This document shows positions 11,372 to 23,064 of a stretch of DNA of 64,000 bases, one piece after another (positions within the stretch are counted from its first letter, which is position 1; each line of letters opens with the position of its first letter). The notes beneath the pieces were generated by a model. The model had not been told where the DNA came from. It saw nothing but the letters and a program-made list of their open reading frames with translations, and did no database searches. The DNA is from Channa striata. Lineage: Eukaryota > Chordata > Actinopteri > Anabantiformes > Channidae. The position numbers and the translations under genes are program-made. The stretch lies in NCBI GenBank assembly GCA_033026295.1, contig CM065182.1, positions 12,772,001-12,836,000 on the forward strand, written 5' to 3'.

Positions 11372-13035
11372 CTATGCGATCTGTAAGTTAAAAAGCAAGC
11401 AAAAAAAAAAAAGAACATCAACAACAAAAGAAAGCAAAGGACAATGGATTCAAATGCCATGACCTATTTTTCTTTACCTCTTTTTTGTTGCAGGTTCCAA
11501 ACAGGCAGCCAACGAGGCCGTTGATCACCTGGGCAGCACAGAGCAGCACCTGCAGAGAACTGGCTGCCAGCAGAGTACTAAACAGAGCGACGTTGAACTG
11601 CACCACATTCTTAGGCTCATTGCACTTTTCCCATGACTTATACTCAGTCAGGTAGAGGAATTTGCTGTGAAAAATTTTTTATAATTGAGTGACTAAAACA
11701 TTGTAATGCTTGAACTAGAAGTTTAATCAGAATATTGTTTACATCAGTCACCTTTCATTAAAAGGTTTTATCCATTCTCTACCATTGTAGCAGTAGGGCC
11801 CACTATGCAAACCGAGCAGCGCCACAATCAGACTGTACACGGCACCAGCAGCACCCACAGCGGCGAATACGATTGACAAGAACATCTGCAGACGTAAAGT
11901 GACAGCCAAAGATCAGCAACCTTTTTAAATAATACATTTTTCCCTCCTTTTCTACTGTATTCATAAAGTTCTTGATAAATATCTTATTTCAATTTTAGAT
12001 AAGAAATTGAAATATTTATAAATATATATATTACACAGTAAATTGTGTAAATATCATTGTATATAAATCATAAGTCAGGCATCTTAAATCTCAAGTATTC
12101 AAAATAATTTCAGATATTTTATGTCTGTGCTGTTTTGAGTTTTGAATTAAACTCAGTAAATGTTCTGAGATAAAAAGGGGAACTGTGCTGCTCTTTAGCT
12201 GATGATTGTGCATTTTCTTATCTATCTAAAGAGGACCTAAATGTGACATGCAATGATGACACAGCATCATGCACTTGATGAAGAATAGAATGAATATTTT
12301 TGAAAAGTCATTATTAATTTTTAGACATTTTTAATAGGCCAAATTTAGCTTTTATTACAGCAGTTTGTCAGTCTTTGTTACTCACCCCCATGCGATTGCC
12401 ACAGCAGCCTTGTTCTCCAGTGATCTGGATGTAAAGCGCTGCAAACAACACCTGTAAGATTAATGTTGTGTTAAATATGCTCAAAAGATTCCAGAATTGT
12501 AGCAAACAATTCCACATTCAGGATATTTTGTGGGAAACAGTCCTTGATTTCAGTTTTGCAGAATTTCTGAAATGTCCTCAGTAATTAAACATTTTAGATC
12601 TTTGATGAAATGTGTTCAGGAGAAAATCACTTTTTAAAATATGTGACACATGATGACATAAATGTATCTATTTCAAGTATTCCTAGATTAAAATAAAGAA
12701 CCCAGAAGAGATGAGACTACACAACAACAATAATAATTTAAAAAACACTCTTTTCTGTTCTACAGCACCTGAGGCTGCACATTTCACACACAGGTTTTGC
12801 AGCAGCTTTTAGTCTACAGTGTCATATGTTTCAGCAACAGAAAAAAAGGACAACTCACCAAGAATCCCCCTCCAATGATTCCCCCCAAGTATTTCACCTC
12901 CTCAGTAATATGTCCTTCTTTGACATACTTGACGTTCCAGTCAGGAAAGAACAACATCGTGTTACAGACGATGCAAAGGAGCACTAATGGGTACAGAGTA
13001 CCAGCAATGCAGTAGGCACATTTTCCAGTGCACAT
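11372..13035 (-). CDS. Transmembrane 4 L6 family member (tandem copy B)
   Basis: Paralog of the gene at 7329-9874 in the same orientation. Exons in coding order: 12859-13035, 12386-12451, 11752-11885, 11478-11664, 11372-11380; exon lengths are 177, 66, 134, 187 and 9, identical to copy A, again giving 190 residues. It starts MCTGKCAYC, shares the GHITEEVKY stretch with copy A, has the GCCGNR motif in exon 2, a CNEPKN motif in the outer loop and a last transmembrane helix ending near LVGCLFGTC. The tail is KKEIA. Predicted plasma-membrane tetraspan protein of the TM4SF1/4 type; no enzymatic role is known for the family. The two outer loops differ most between copies (copy A has NYLTDNTWW where copy B has FLYLTEYKSW), suggesting divergence in binding partner. 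Both copies look intact. Confidence 0.9.
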
Positions 13036-14377
13036 GTTGGACGAGAGCAAACGGCTGACTGTAAAACCTCTCGTTAAGTTTGTTGAGTAGGCTTTGAGTA
13101 GGCTTTAAATTGCTTCCTGTTTTTGGAGGAGACAACTTCCACTTATACACGAAAAAAAGAGAAAAGCAGCTGGTAGCTGAATACCTTTACGAATGTTGAA
13201 GTATATTGTGGTGCATGTATTTTGCTGAATATCAGTAGACTTATATGCACTTCACAAAAGTAACTTATATTCTAGACAAAGGTGTTTCAATGTAGATTTT
13301 AACATGATCTGTACATGATTATCTTCTAGTGCATTGCGAAAGAAGATCATCAGATACTTCTCCAAAGTCAGATAATTGGATAATATAAAATGGAATTATG
13401 AGTATTTTTTTTCCAGTGAGGGAGTCACAACTCATCCATCTTTTGCCAGAAATAAAATGTTATAAAGACCTTTTAATCAGTTTTAATTTTGTGCATAACA
13501 ACAGTGTTACAATAGTTGCGAAATTGTTGAAAAACAATGTGCAGCAATAAATCTGTCATGATGTGGAGGTTGTGTGTTTTCAAAGATGTTTACCACATTC
13601 TTTGTCTCATTTTGTTTTTGTTCTATACTAACATGTCCAAGTACAGTAGTGCAGAGTCAGTTAATGCATTGAACTGAAAGAAAATCAACAACCTCTGATG
13701 ATAAAAGTAGATTATGTAAAATCAATGTACAGTTTGTGTGTTTCTCCTCACTCACCTTAAATGTAAGATATGTATAAGCAGGATTCTGTTATGTTTGCAC
13801 ATGAATCCCTCCCTTTTACTTTAAGCAGCAAGTTGTTAACTGGAGGGAAACTATTCCTGCTGGCTTTGATACCAGTTCAATATAACCCTTCATAAACAAG
13901 TATGGACATCTTAACTTCTACATAGGATATAATTATAAACTTGGGCTCTTAGCATCATCAACGGTGGAAAACTACATTGTAACTTCACCTGATGATAGAG
14001 GCGGTGCTTCTATGGAAATATTATAAATCCTGAATAAAATCACAATTAAAATTAAAATCACAAATACAAGGTGCCTCGTTGAGTTGATGGGTGAAGGGGG
14101 TTTATCTTGGTATTTGTGTTCCAGTTTTTTTTGTGTTTATCCATTGCATACTATTCATCTCCCTGTATTTGCCAGGTAAATCCTTCATAATTACCGTAAA
14201 GGAATGGTTGCCACACGCAGTGGTAAAGTTACACCTAACTGAATTTTTGGAGCCAGTGTTGACAGCCGCAGTGAGAGCTCCGTCCCCTCTCTGCTCTGAA
14301 TAACCTTTGAACCACTCCCCCCAACACCACCACCCCCCCGGCTCCGGAGGATCGACTCTGGCTGCAGCTCCGCCGCA
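13036..14377. other. divergent intergenic region, tm4sf copy B and mpdu1
   Basis: The two genes point away from each other, so both promoters should be here. The last 150 bases before the mpdu1 start turn C-rich and CpG-bearing, fitting its 5' UTR and core promoter. No conserved reading frame is seen in the remainder. Confidence 0.55.
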
Positions 14378-17300
14378 ATGGACGCGTCTCCCGTCAGAGA
14401 CTTCGCGGTCTCATTTCTGATGCCCGAGAAATGCTTCGAGGAGCTCTTCGTCCACCTCCGCTTGCACGGTGAGGCTTGTTGCTGACATGTGCGGGTGAAA
14501 TGTTGCGACAGATGCTTCCAGATGTGCGGGACGTGGGGGGCGGGGCAGGGAGCTGGGACTGGTTTTCTTCAGCTGTGATTTGTGTGGGCCACACTTTTGT
14601 TAAACTTGCACAATCTGCTTGTTCTGTTTTCCACATCTGTCATTTATGACACAGTTCCGTGCCTGATGCTCGTACTGACCAAAGTTGCCGGATTCTGGAT
14701 CTTGCTGGACACATTACTGGGTAAAGTTTCCCAGCACAAACCCGCAGGGCCACACTGATAGTTTCCCACTGACATTCCAAGACATTTTGAACTATTGATC
14801 TTGTAAGGAGAAGATGATTTAATACAAACAGATTTCCAAGATGTGTAGGCCTAGAATCTTTTTTTCAAATAAAACAAACACCAACATATTTCAAAGGTAA
14901 CTGGTAACCTGTAACTCAACAGTGTCTAACATATTGTCTCCTGGGTTTCGAATATTTTTTTCTCTCAGTGTGTCACAGGAGGTTTTGAAAGCATGTCTCT
15001 GCACGTCACTACATTAAAACAAGCATATTGCTACAAGCAAAATATTTAAAATAGTTCAAATGTCAGAACAGGTTTTGTTTAAAGATTATTAATGAAGTTG
15101 TGTGTGAAGTGTTTTAACTGTGTCACACCACAGGCTTTACTTATAATCTTAACAAAATAAACACAACCATGAAAATCTTTCTTGCAGTCAAAAGTACTGA
15201 CTTCAGGGTTTGTGTTAAAGAGTTAAATTCCTCTGGTAAACTACTGAACAGTACTTCCTGTTGTGTACCATGAAAAGATCAAATGATGGTTGCACCAAAC
15301 CACAGCATTAGAATGTCACGTCTCCACTATGAAAATATGTATGACATTCATTAGACACAGAATTATGCAAAGATGCTAAAAATGCAATGTTGTTATTAAG
15401 AAGATAATAAATAAATTAATTGAGAAATTTATTTTCTACATCATGTTTTCCATAAGTAGCTAGATTTGATTTTTGTGTTACTGTCAGCTGTTATATACAA
15501 TGTAGCCAGTAACTGTATGTGAATAACTACGATGTTTGACTCATTCGTGTCTGCATCTTCCTCATCTCCTTGTTTGTTGTCTCCCTGCAGCACAGCTTCC
15601 TCAGCTGCTGAAGATACTGTGGCGAGGAAGCGCAGAAGGCCTGAGTTTGCCCTCTTTCCTTCTGCAACTTTATGCTTTCTCATGTCCTGTTGTATACGCC
15701 AGGGCCCACAACTTCCCACTCTTGTACGTAATTAACAACTAGGTATTTGAGAAGTCAAAGTGCTTGTGACATGCACACTGCTTGACTTGTCACTGCAGTT
15801 GGTCCTTAAATGTTTCATGTAAGCCGCCTGTGACCTTAAAGATGTCTTTCCCTCAGCATCTTCAATCAGACAGAAATTTTTGTTATTAGCAGCAGATTAT
15901 TGTCTTTTGTCTGTGAGACAATTATCAGTTCCCGAGATGCTGCAAATTATAGTTATTGTTTTCTCACAGGCTGTAGAAGTTGTAAAGACAAAGTATAGAC
16001 AGACACACCTCAACCTGAGTCCTATCGTGCAGTTTCCATTGGAAAACATCGATTTCAGTATCTGATTAGACTGTATTCTCCTGTTCTGCAGTGAGCATGT
16101 GCTTTACACGTGTTTTGCTTTATTTACTCCACAGTGCCTGGGCAGAGAGGATCTTCACGTTGGCCCAGACAGTTGCAATTATCTTTCTCATCCTTCATTA
16201 CCATGGAGAAACCCTCAAAGGTTAGCAAACCTTCAGATTTTAAAAATGTATATGGAAAATAATGCACTGTACATTGGCTTCAGACCCACCTGGGACGAAC
16301 TGAATTGTTTGGACATGATGTTTCCAGCAGCGCAGGGGTCTCAATAATTGCAGCGGGCAAACTTTCAAGCCTCTGGGAGTCTTCCTACAGTTGACCAGCC
16401 TAACTGTGTAATAGGCAGTATGAACCCAATAATCATAAACAGAGCTTCAGAGCTGCTGACATATGAAAACAGCAGCCTTCTCCCCACTTCTTCCCCACTG
16501 CAATCAATCCGCCTAACGGTGCCGCAATCCCGCCCAGATAACACCCCCCAAACTTACAGACAGTCACTAACTTCCCAAGTTGCACTACCTCACATCGTGC
16601 ACTCACTAATCTTGTTTTTATTTTTATTGTATTATATTGTTTCTGTACATATTTCATATTTGTTGTGTGTCACACCTTTGCACTTTAACCTTTTTCTGGA
16701 GATTTTCTGTTTGCTCCTGACACCAACAAAAAATTCATAGTAAGTGTTCTTAACTGTGCCTGGCAATAAACAGTTTTCTGATTCTGATTTCTGGTTTCAA
16801 TCACACCTTCAGTGGCGACACAGGACGAGCAAAAGGCATGTGACATCCTGCTTTGCCAAACAGCAAAGGACTCCCAGGGCATATGGGAAACTAATATCTG
16901 ATCTGATGCTGTAAAAATTAAACTGTGCTAAGAAATGCAAACACTGCTCATCAGTGAGCTAACACCATCTCTACACTGAGGGGGAAAAGGGAAGCTGTTA
17001 TTATTTAGGTTCAGATAAATAGATCATTTTACACTAATATTCAATAGACTGTACATTATACTTAGTTTTAGATTTTTAGATTAATCCATCAACCCTGGAT
17101 TAATGACTGTCACTAACATAAAGGGTTTTGTGGTCTGTATTATCATTGCACAGTTTATATTAGCTGTAGTTATTCCTCTGACATGTTGTCTTGTGCATGA
17201 AGCTTCAACGTGTTAAAACACGTCTGTTCACAGGATTGCTGTTTGTCTTGGCTTATGGTGGTGCAATGTTTGTCCTGGGCTCCTATGCAGCTGCTGCAGT

Positions 17301-17807
17301 GGTCTCGGTGATGCAAGCCTCCACTTTGCCGTCTTTAATTGCGAGCAAGGTACCATATTTTGTTGTCAGCACAGCTCCATTTGTGAGCTGCCGTATGAAT
17401 AAAAAGACGTGAACAATAACTGTGAGTATATTTTTGGATTTATCAGATGAGACTGAGTTTCTTTGCTGGATTTGTTGTTTCTAGGTTCTCCAGGCAAGAA
17501 CTAACTATTCTAATGGTCACACGGGCCAACTGTCAACGCTGTCTGTGTTACTAACATGGGCTGGGTCTCTGGGAGCCGACTTTATTTCTGTACAGGTACG
17601 TAGACAGAAATTCAACTCATAGCAGCTCAATCATGTATCTGTCATCGTTGCTTTTATCAATTAAACTTCTTCAATTGTTGTGTGTAGGAGACAGGAAGCT
17701 CTTTTGCAACTTTTTCACACACACTGTCGGCCTGTCTCAGCTGTGTCCTGCTGGCCCAGGTCATCTGCTACAGGAGACGCACCAACACTAAAGCGAAGAG
17801 TGAGTAG
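14378..17807 (+). CDS. mpdu1: Mannose-P-dolichol utilization defect 1 protein (MPDU1)
   Basis: Multi-pass ER membrane protein of the PQ-loop family, needed for use of dolichol-phosphate mannose and glucose in N-glycan, GPI-anchor and mannosylation pathways. Loss in people causes the glycosylation disorder MPDU1-CDG. Coding exons: 14378-14468, 14655-14720, 15591-15723, 16135-16220, 17234-17349, 17485-17595, 17688-17807; all phases fit, giving 240 residues (human 247). Diagnostic stretches are LMPEKCFEELFV near residue 14, HVPCL at the exon 1/2 junction, the PQ motif at 56-57 (QLPQLLKILW) followed by SAEGLSLPS, HYHGETLKG, and NYSNGHTGQLS before TM6. The C-terminus is basic (YRRRTNTKAK). It is intact. 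Intron 4 (16221-17233) contains a retroelement tail. AATAAA at 18156 is the likely end of the transcript. Confidence 0.95.
16265..16792 (+). mobile_element. LINE-like retroelement 3' fragment in mpdu1 intron 4
   Basis: The segment 16590-16790 has a GCACTACCTCACATCGTGCACTC-like start, a T-rich middle with TTGCACTTTAACC, then CACCAACAAAAAATTCATAGT, GGCAATAAACAG and the terminal TTCTGATTCTGATTT. This order matches the 3' untranslated end of L2/Rex-like fish LINEs as I recall them. The open frame at 16348-16740 is translation of this repeat. The 5' limit is uncertain. No reverse transcriptase is left. Confidence 0.6.
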
Positions 17808-20800
17808 ATGTGGGGGACTGTGGCAGGCGCATCATGAATGAATGAAGAAATGTTTTCTAATTCTGTGCCTGACGCCAACCAAAGGAGATGTTTACATACT
17901 ACTAACATTAGTACAAGTACTAATGTTTACTAAGTACTAATATGCATAAAACCTTTAAATGTCAATGTACTGTGTCCTTATATTAATCAAACCTCTGTTG
18001 TTGTTTAAAAGTTTGTAAGTTTCAGTTTTGCAGTTACTTCTTTTCTATTTTTCTGTTGAGGGAACATAAAGATATTTGTCGCCCTCTATTGTTTTAAATA
18101 TGAATTACATTAGTCACAGGGAAAGCGAATTCAGGAAGCAGCAGATGACTATCAAAATAAAACCCTCTTCAATGTGAAAAAGTATTCAGTGTCCAAGTGT
18201 TACTGTTTGTGAAGCCGATTTAAAATCTGGCTTCTCTGATATTTTTAGAATTCAATGTCTTTTTCTTTAAATCCAACTACACACTGACTAAGTCTAGTTT
18301 TAATGCAGACACAGGAATTAGAAGACAACCAAACTTTAGTCAGATCTCTTCTGACTGGGAAAATATAAATGTCAAACTCATAATGGCAGTTCCAAATGGA
18401 TAATTATAAGTTTTGAAATAAAAAAAACAATAAATACTGCACAGCAACTGTTTTCCACTTTATTAACTCATTCAACGTATTGCTGTCCCTTATTTCAATT
18501 TCATTTTCATTATCTTTGCAACTCATAATACTAGTAAGGATCACAAGGGTGAGGTGGGTGTTAATCACACCCTGTGTCTGTGCCGAACTGCCCCTTGTTA
18601 CATAATGGCATAACGGAAAAGGTTGTTTGAAGTGCTGCTGATGAGGCAGATGATAAACAACTGAGGATAAGCATGATGATGTCTTCGATTTTGAATAACA
18701 CATTAAAAACAGTTTTTAATAAATAGTCCCAAAGACAGGCCAACATCAATTTAATGGTGACGTTATATTGATCTTTTTTCCTTCCTTATTTACACAATCA
18801 TCAATAATTTATGTAAATGTAAAGCCCAACATAATATTATTTATATCTTTTAGCCTATTTATATGTTTAGTACAGTACATACAACATACGCAACCACCCA
18901 GTATAAACCGGCAATTGTATCAGGAGGGTGTTGGAGACACACATGGGGCCATTTAGAATCACCCATTCATCTAACTGCATGTCTTAAAACTGGTGGAGGA
19001 AACTGGAGTAAAGGGCAGATTTAAGGATGAGTGTTAATCAATAATTTCTGTGCTCAGTTTTTACCTGCTGGTCTAAAAGATTGAACTTCGTCAAGCTTCA
19101 TTTCACAATACAGGTAGTTAGGAGAAAGCTTTGTAATAGAACACTATTATATTCTGAGAAAATTATGCCAAATATGATCATTAAAACAACTTCTATTCCT
19201 GCATAAAATGAGGAAAATAGATATGGGATGTTCTGACCTTTTCATGAACACCTGTGCTTCAGGTATGTCCAGAAACCATAAACAAAGTACACAGTGTATG
19301 TTGCTCATTAACACTATACAGGAGCTCAAGCAAGTCCCAGCAAAGTGAGAGTGACTCCGCAAAGACACATTAACCATGTTTGTTTGGGTAGATACTTGTT
19401 CAGCCTGAGAGAGAATAAAAATAGCTATGGTTCACAATTTTAAATTCGTTCCTCGAGCATTTTCTGCTCAAAATCTAGCATTGGATTAATGTTGTACAAC
19501 ATTAAAACAAACTTTTGCCACAGAATACAAGCGCATACAGAATTATCAGAGCGGCCACCTTCAGTCACCTTCATGTCAGGTGTTCTCTTGTTGTGTGTAC
19601 ATACAATTGTTGTGTCCTAGGAGTCATGTTACACATCACGCTGTAAAGTTTCTGCATTATGTTTCCTGTTTAATACAGGTGACTTTCTGAATGATGCTGT
19701 TAACTATGAATAGCACAGACAGACATGTTACACACCTGATATAAACACAAAAATGTCAAAGTCAAAGTGTGCTGAAAGTCATATGTGTGTGAGGACTCAG
19801 AAACACAGACTGTTGCACTTTCTGTTCTGTAGTTATATCAGCTGGTGGGGAAATTCATCTGTTGGTCAATTTCAAATCCACTGACGGAGACCTTACTGTT
19901 TTTCCTGGAAACTAATGAAATGAATCTCATGTCACACACCGCTCAGCTGTCTGAAGTATATTTAAATCAGTAAAAGTCCCTAGTAGGGGATGCACTAACT
20001 GATAATGACTTTTAATTCACCCATTGAAAACACGGTAACACCAAAATGTCTGTCAAGAAAACATCAGATCATTTATTAGCTCTTCAAAGACAGTGCACAT
20101 ACATAACAGGAAATGCATTATGTTCACCCATTGATGAAACATTAGCTGCTGTGTGTAACATTCATCAGTTCTCTTAGAACTGTCATCTGCAGATGAGCTG
20201 AGCAAGTACCAAAACAAAAGTATCAAAAGTACATCTAGTATTTTTGCATTTATATAACAATAATCATTATTCCTTCTCAACATCTCTATGGAAATTGCAA
20301 TTCTTCAGGCTCCGGAATTATATGAACCCACAGTAACTATTCAATATATCACATCCTACGAATGACTTACTTACTTACTACCATTGGCCTTTACATGACT
20401 AACTCTTTTTTCTTTTAAAGTTTTTTTTTTGTACTCTTTGGTGCCGGAAGCACTAGGACTTTTTCTGCTGGTCTGATGTGAAATAACAAATAGCACAAGG
20501 CTTTGCAAAGTGTTTGTTTGACAGAAATCATTTGTGGTTGGAAAGCCTTGAACTACTATTGGACAAAATTACTCTGTAATAGTTAAATATATGGTTATTT
20601 GTCCATTTGATTTAATGGTAACCTATAAGACAAATAAAAAACTTATCAGACTTAAGAAAACTTCATAATGAATTATGTGCATTTATAAATGAGTAGTTAC
20701 TTCAGAGAGTTACTTCAAGTATAAAAATGCCAATCCTTGCTGTAGGAATATTCTTTATGTAAGAAGACCACATTTTCAACTTTATAAAACAAAACAATAT

Positions 20801-23064
20801 TTTTTATATTTTTTCCTTTTTTCTGTTATGAAAATGAAGTGGAAAAATATGTTAAAAGACATTATTACATGAAAAAGACATTAGCACACATGTTAAAATA
20901 TGTTCAGTGACTTTTTAAATTTATAGAAATAATATGTATTATTAAATTCTTGACACAGAGGTTTGTTCACTTTATGAAAAAAGAAGTGAATCACAGCTTA
21001 GAGTTTACAGTCTCTGAGCTAATAATCCATGAACAATGCTGAAAAACTGGACTAACTGGATCTGTTACTCTAGCTGCAACCCACTTCTGACTTATGAAAT
21101 TATTTACCTTATTAAATAATCATTGGAGAATTTAAATTAGAAAAATTTGGCACAGGCACAGTGACAATGTAGAAACAGGATGCCATAAATTAGAAGTATC
21201 GAGTCTGGATGGTTTTAATAGTAGTCTATTAAGTGTAAAAATTGTTTTTAAATCATAACTATAAAATGTTATTAATTTAAGCTGCTGTATTGTATTTTAA
21301 TCTTGATTATTGATTGAGGCACACCATCTTGTAAGTTGAATTTCATATCACAATCACAGCACCAAACCATGTGAATATACTGTAAATTAGGTTTATAAAT
21401 ATTTAGTTATCTTGACAGAGGATCTGGAAACCCAAGATAGTAAACGTATAAGCTGCACTGGAACAATGGTTTAAATCAGGAGGATCCCAATACAGAGAAT
21501 GTTTCTGAACAGGAACCAGGCGTCTTAAAACACATGCTGTAAGCATTGCATTCCACAAATGAATCCATCAATTTGAACATTTCGAAAGAATGGAAAAAAC
21601 ATGTCATAGAGCACTGACATGATGCTCCTTATGTAACACTGTACAAAGGCTGTCAAGACATGTATATGACAAATTTTACCGCTTAGTAATCAGAGCAGTC
21701 AGGGGAAACAGTTCAGCAGCTTGGAAAAAATAAATTTGATAAAGCTACATTGCACACAGACAATGATACATGACCTTCAAATAACCTCATTTTGTTTTCC
21801 TGGTATATCTGTGGGTATTTGCAACACAGTGTCTTTGCGTGTCCACTTTTATAGTAGTTTTTTTTTCTTATTATGAGGACTGTATATTGTACAAAGATGC
21901 CATCATTTGATATGATAAATGTGAATTTAATTATAGGGACTTATAAATAAAGAGTCATAATGAATTAAAAGACTACAAACTATTAAAGTGGAAGACCATT
22001 AAGAACAATGAGGTAGTCTTATGCAGTAGATTCAGGGGACAACTTCTCTGCCAGTGTGATGTGTTAAATGAAATGTTCCACTGTTTGTCTGTAAAGAACA
22101 TTACATTTATCTTTATGCTTTGATATCAAAGACTAATCAAAACACACTGCTCTTCCTCTCAAAGTGATTGAATTATCCTTTTAAAAAGTCACTTCAGATA
22201 TGTAACAAATGCGAAATGACTATTTTAATTTAAATATAACAACCCTAAGGCCTACAGCAAACATTATTTTAATAGTTTTCAGATGCTAGATTACCTGTTT
22301 CCCTGGACGTTCTTTGACAAAACTCTTCCTCTGTGAGTTTAAACTAATTTTGGTTTTCAACAAGTGTTTGTGCTGACTGTACTAAGTGTAATTCTGAAAT
22401 GACTTTAATCATAAGTGCTACTTCAAAGGCAAAGGTGCTAACAGGAAATCCCCAATTCACCAAAGTTTGTTATTTAATCATCTCCTGCCATCTCCAGCAT
22501 TTATAATTTGTGAATGTCACATTTTTATTGGCATAACCTTCAGTGGTCTAGACTATAACCTGTGTTATCCTGGCATTGGGGAGAGCAACTGCTACTGTAA
22601 GGTAAAGAGCAGCTGCCACTTGGTCAATTTTCACTATTCATGTTCTATCAAAAAGTAAATATGAATGCTATGGGTCCTGGCAAGGTCCATACATTTTACT
22701 GAACTGTGAGCCATATTTGATGGCTTCTGTAGAAAGTACATATTTGTGTCTAATGCCTGCTTTTGAAATGTTGTTAAATTACGTTTCTATGCAATTTCTG
22801 AGTTAATCACCATTTCTGAGACAAATTAAAGTGCATTGTTCAGATCTTTTGATGGCAGTTTTGACATTTTCACCTCATTTCCTGAAACATTTTCTTTGTA
22901 TACAGTGTTTTTCTTATAGGAGTGTAAAATGTTACCTTTGCTCTTTCTCATAAAGAAAGGCGAGCAGCCACTAGATTTTCTTTTACTTCACAACAGTAAA
23001 CTCATTAAAAGACTCTTTTAAACTATTCACTTGGGGCTTAATGAGTCACCAGGGTTCCTTGGTG
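17808..23064. other. long tail-to-tail spacer, mpdu1 and slc25a35
   Basis: About 5.2 kb, strongly AT-rich. It contains the mpdu1 3' UTR, one degenerate dispersed repeat at 18915-19012 and no conserved reading frame on either strand. The open frames at 18404-18956, 19147-19377, 20053-20283 and 22467-22658 are short, unrelated to one another and lack splice logic. Confidence 0.6.
18915..19012. repeat. degenerate teleost repeat (CCATTTAGAATCACCC block)
   Basis: Carries CCATTTAGAATCACCCATTC, TAACTGCATGTCTT and GGTGGAGGAAACTGGAGTA in the order of the same dispersed family noted at 8735. The copy is decayed and no ends can be defined. Confidence 0.6.
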
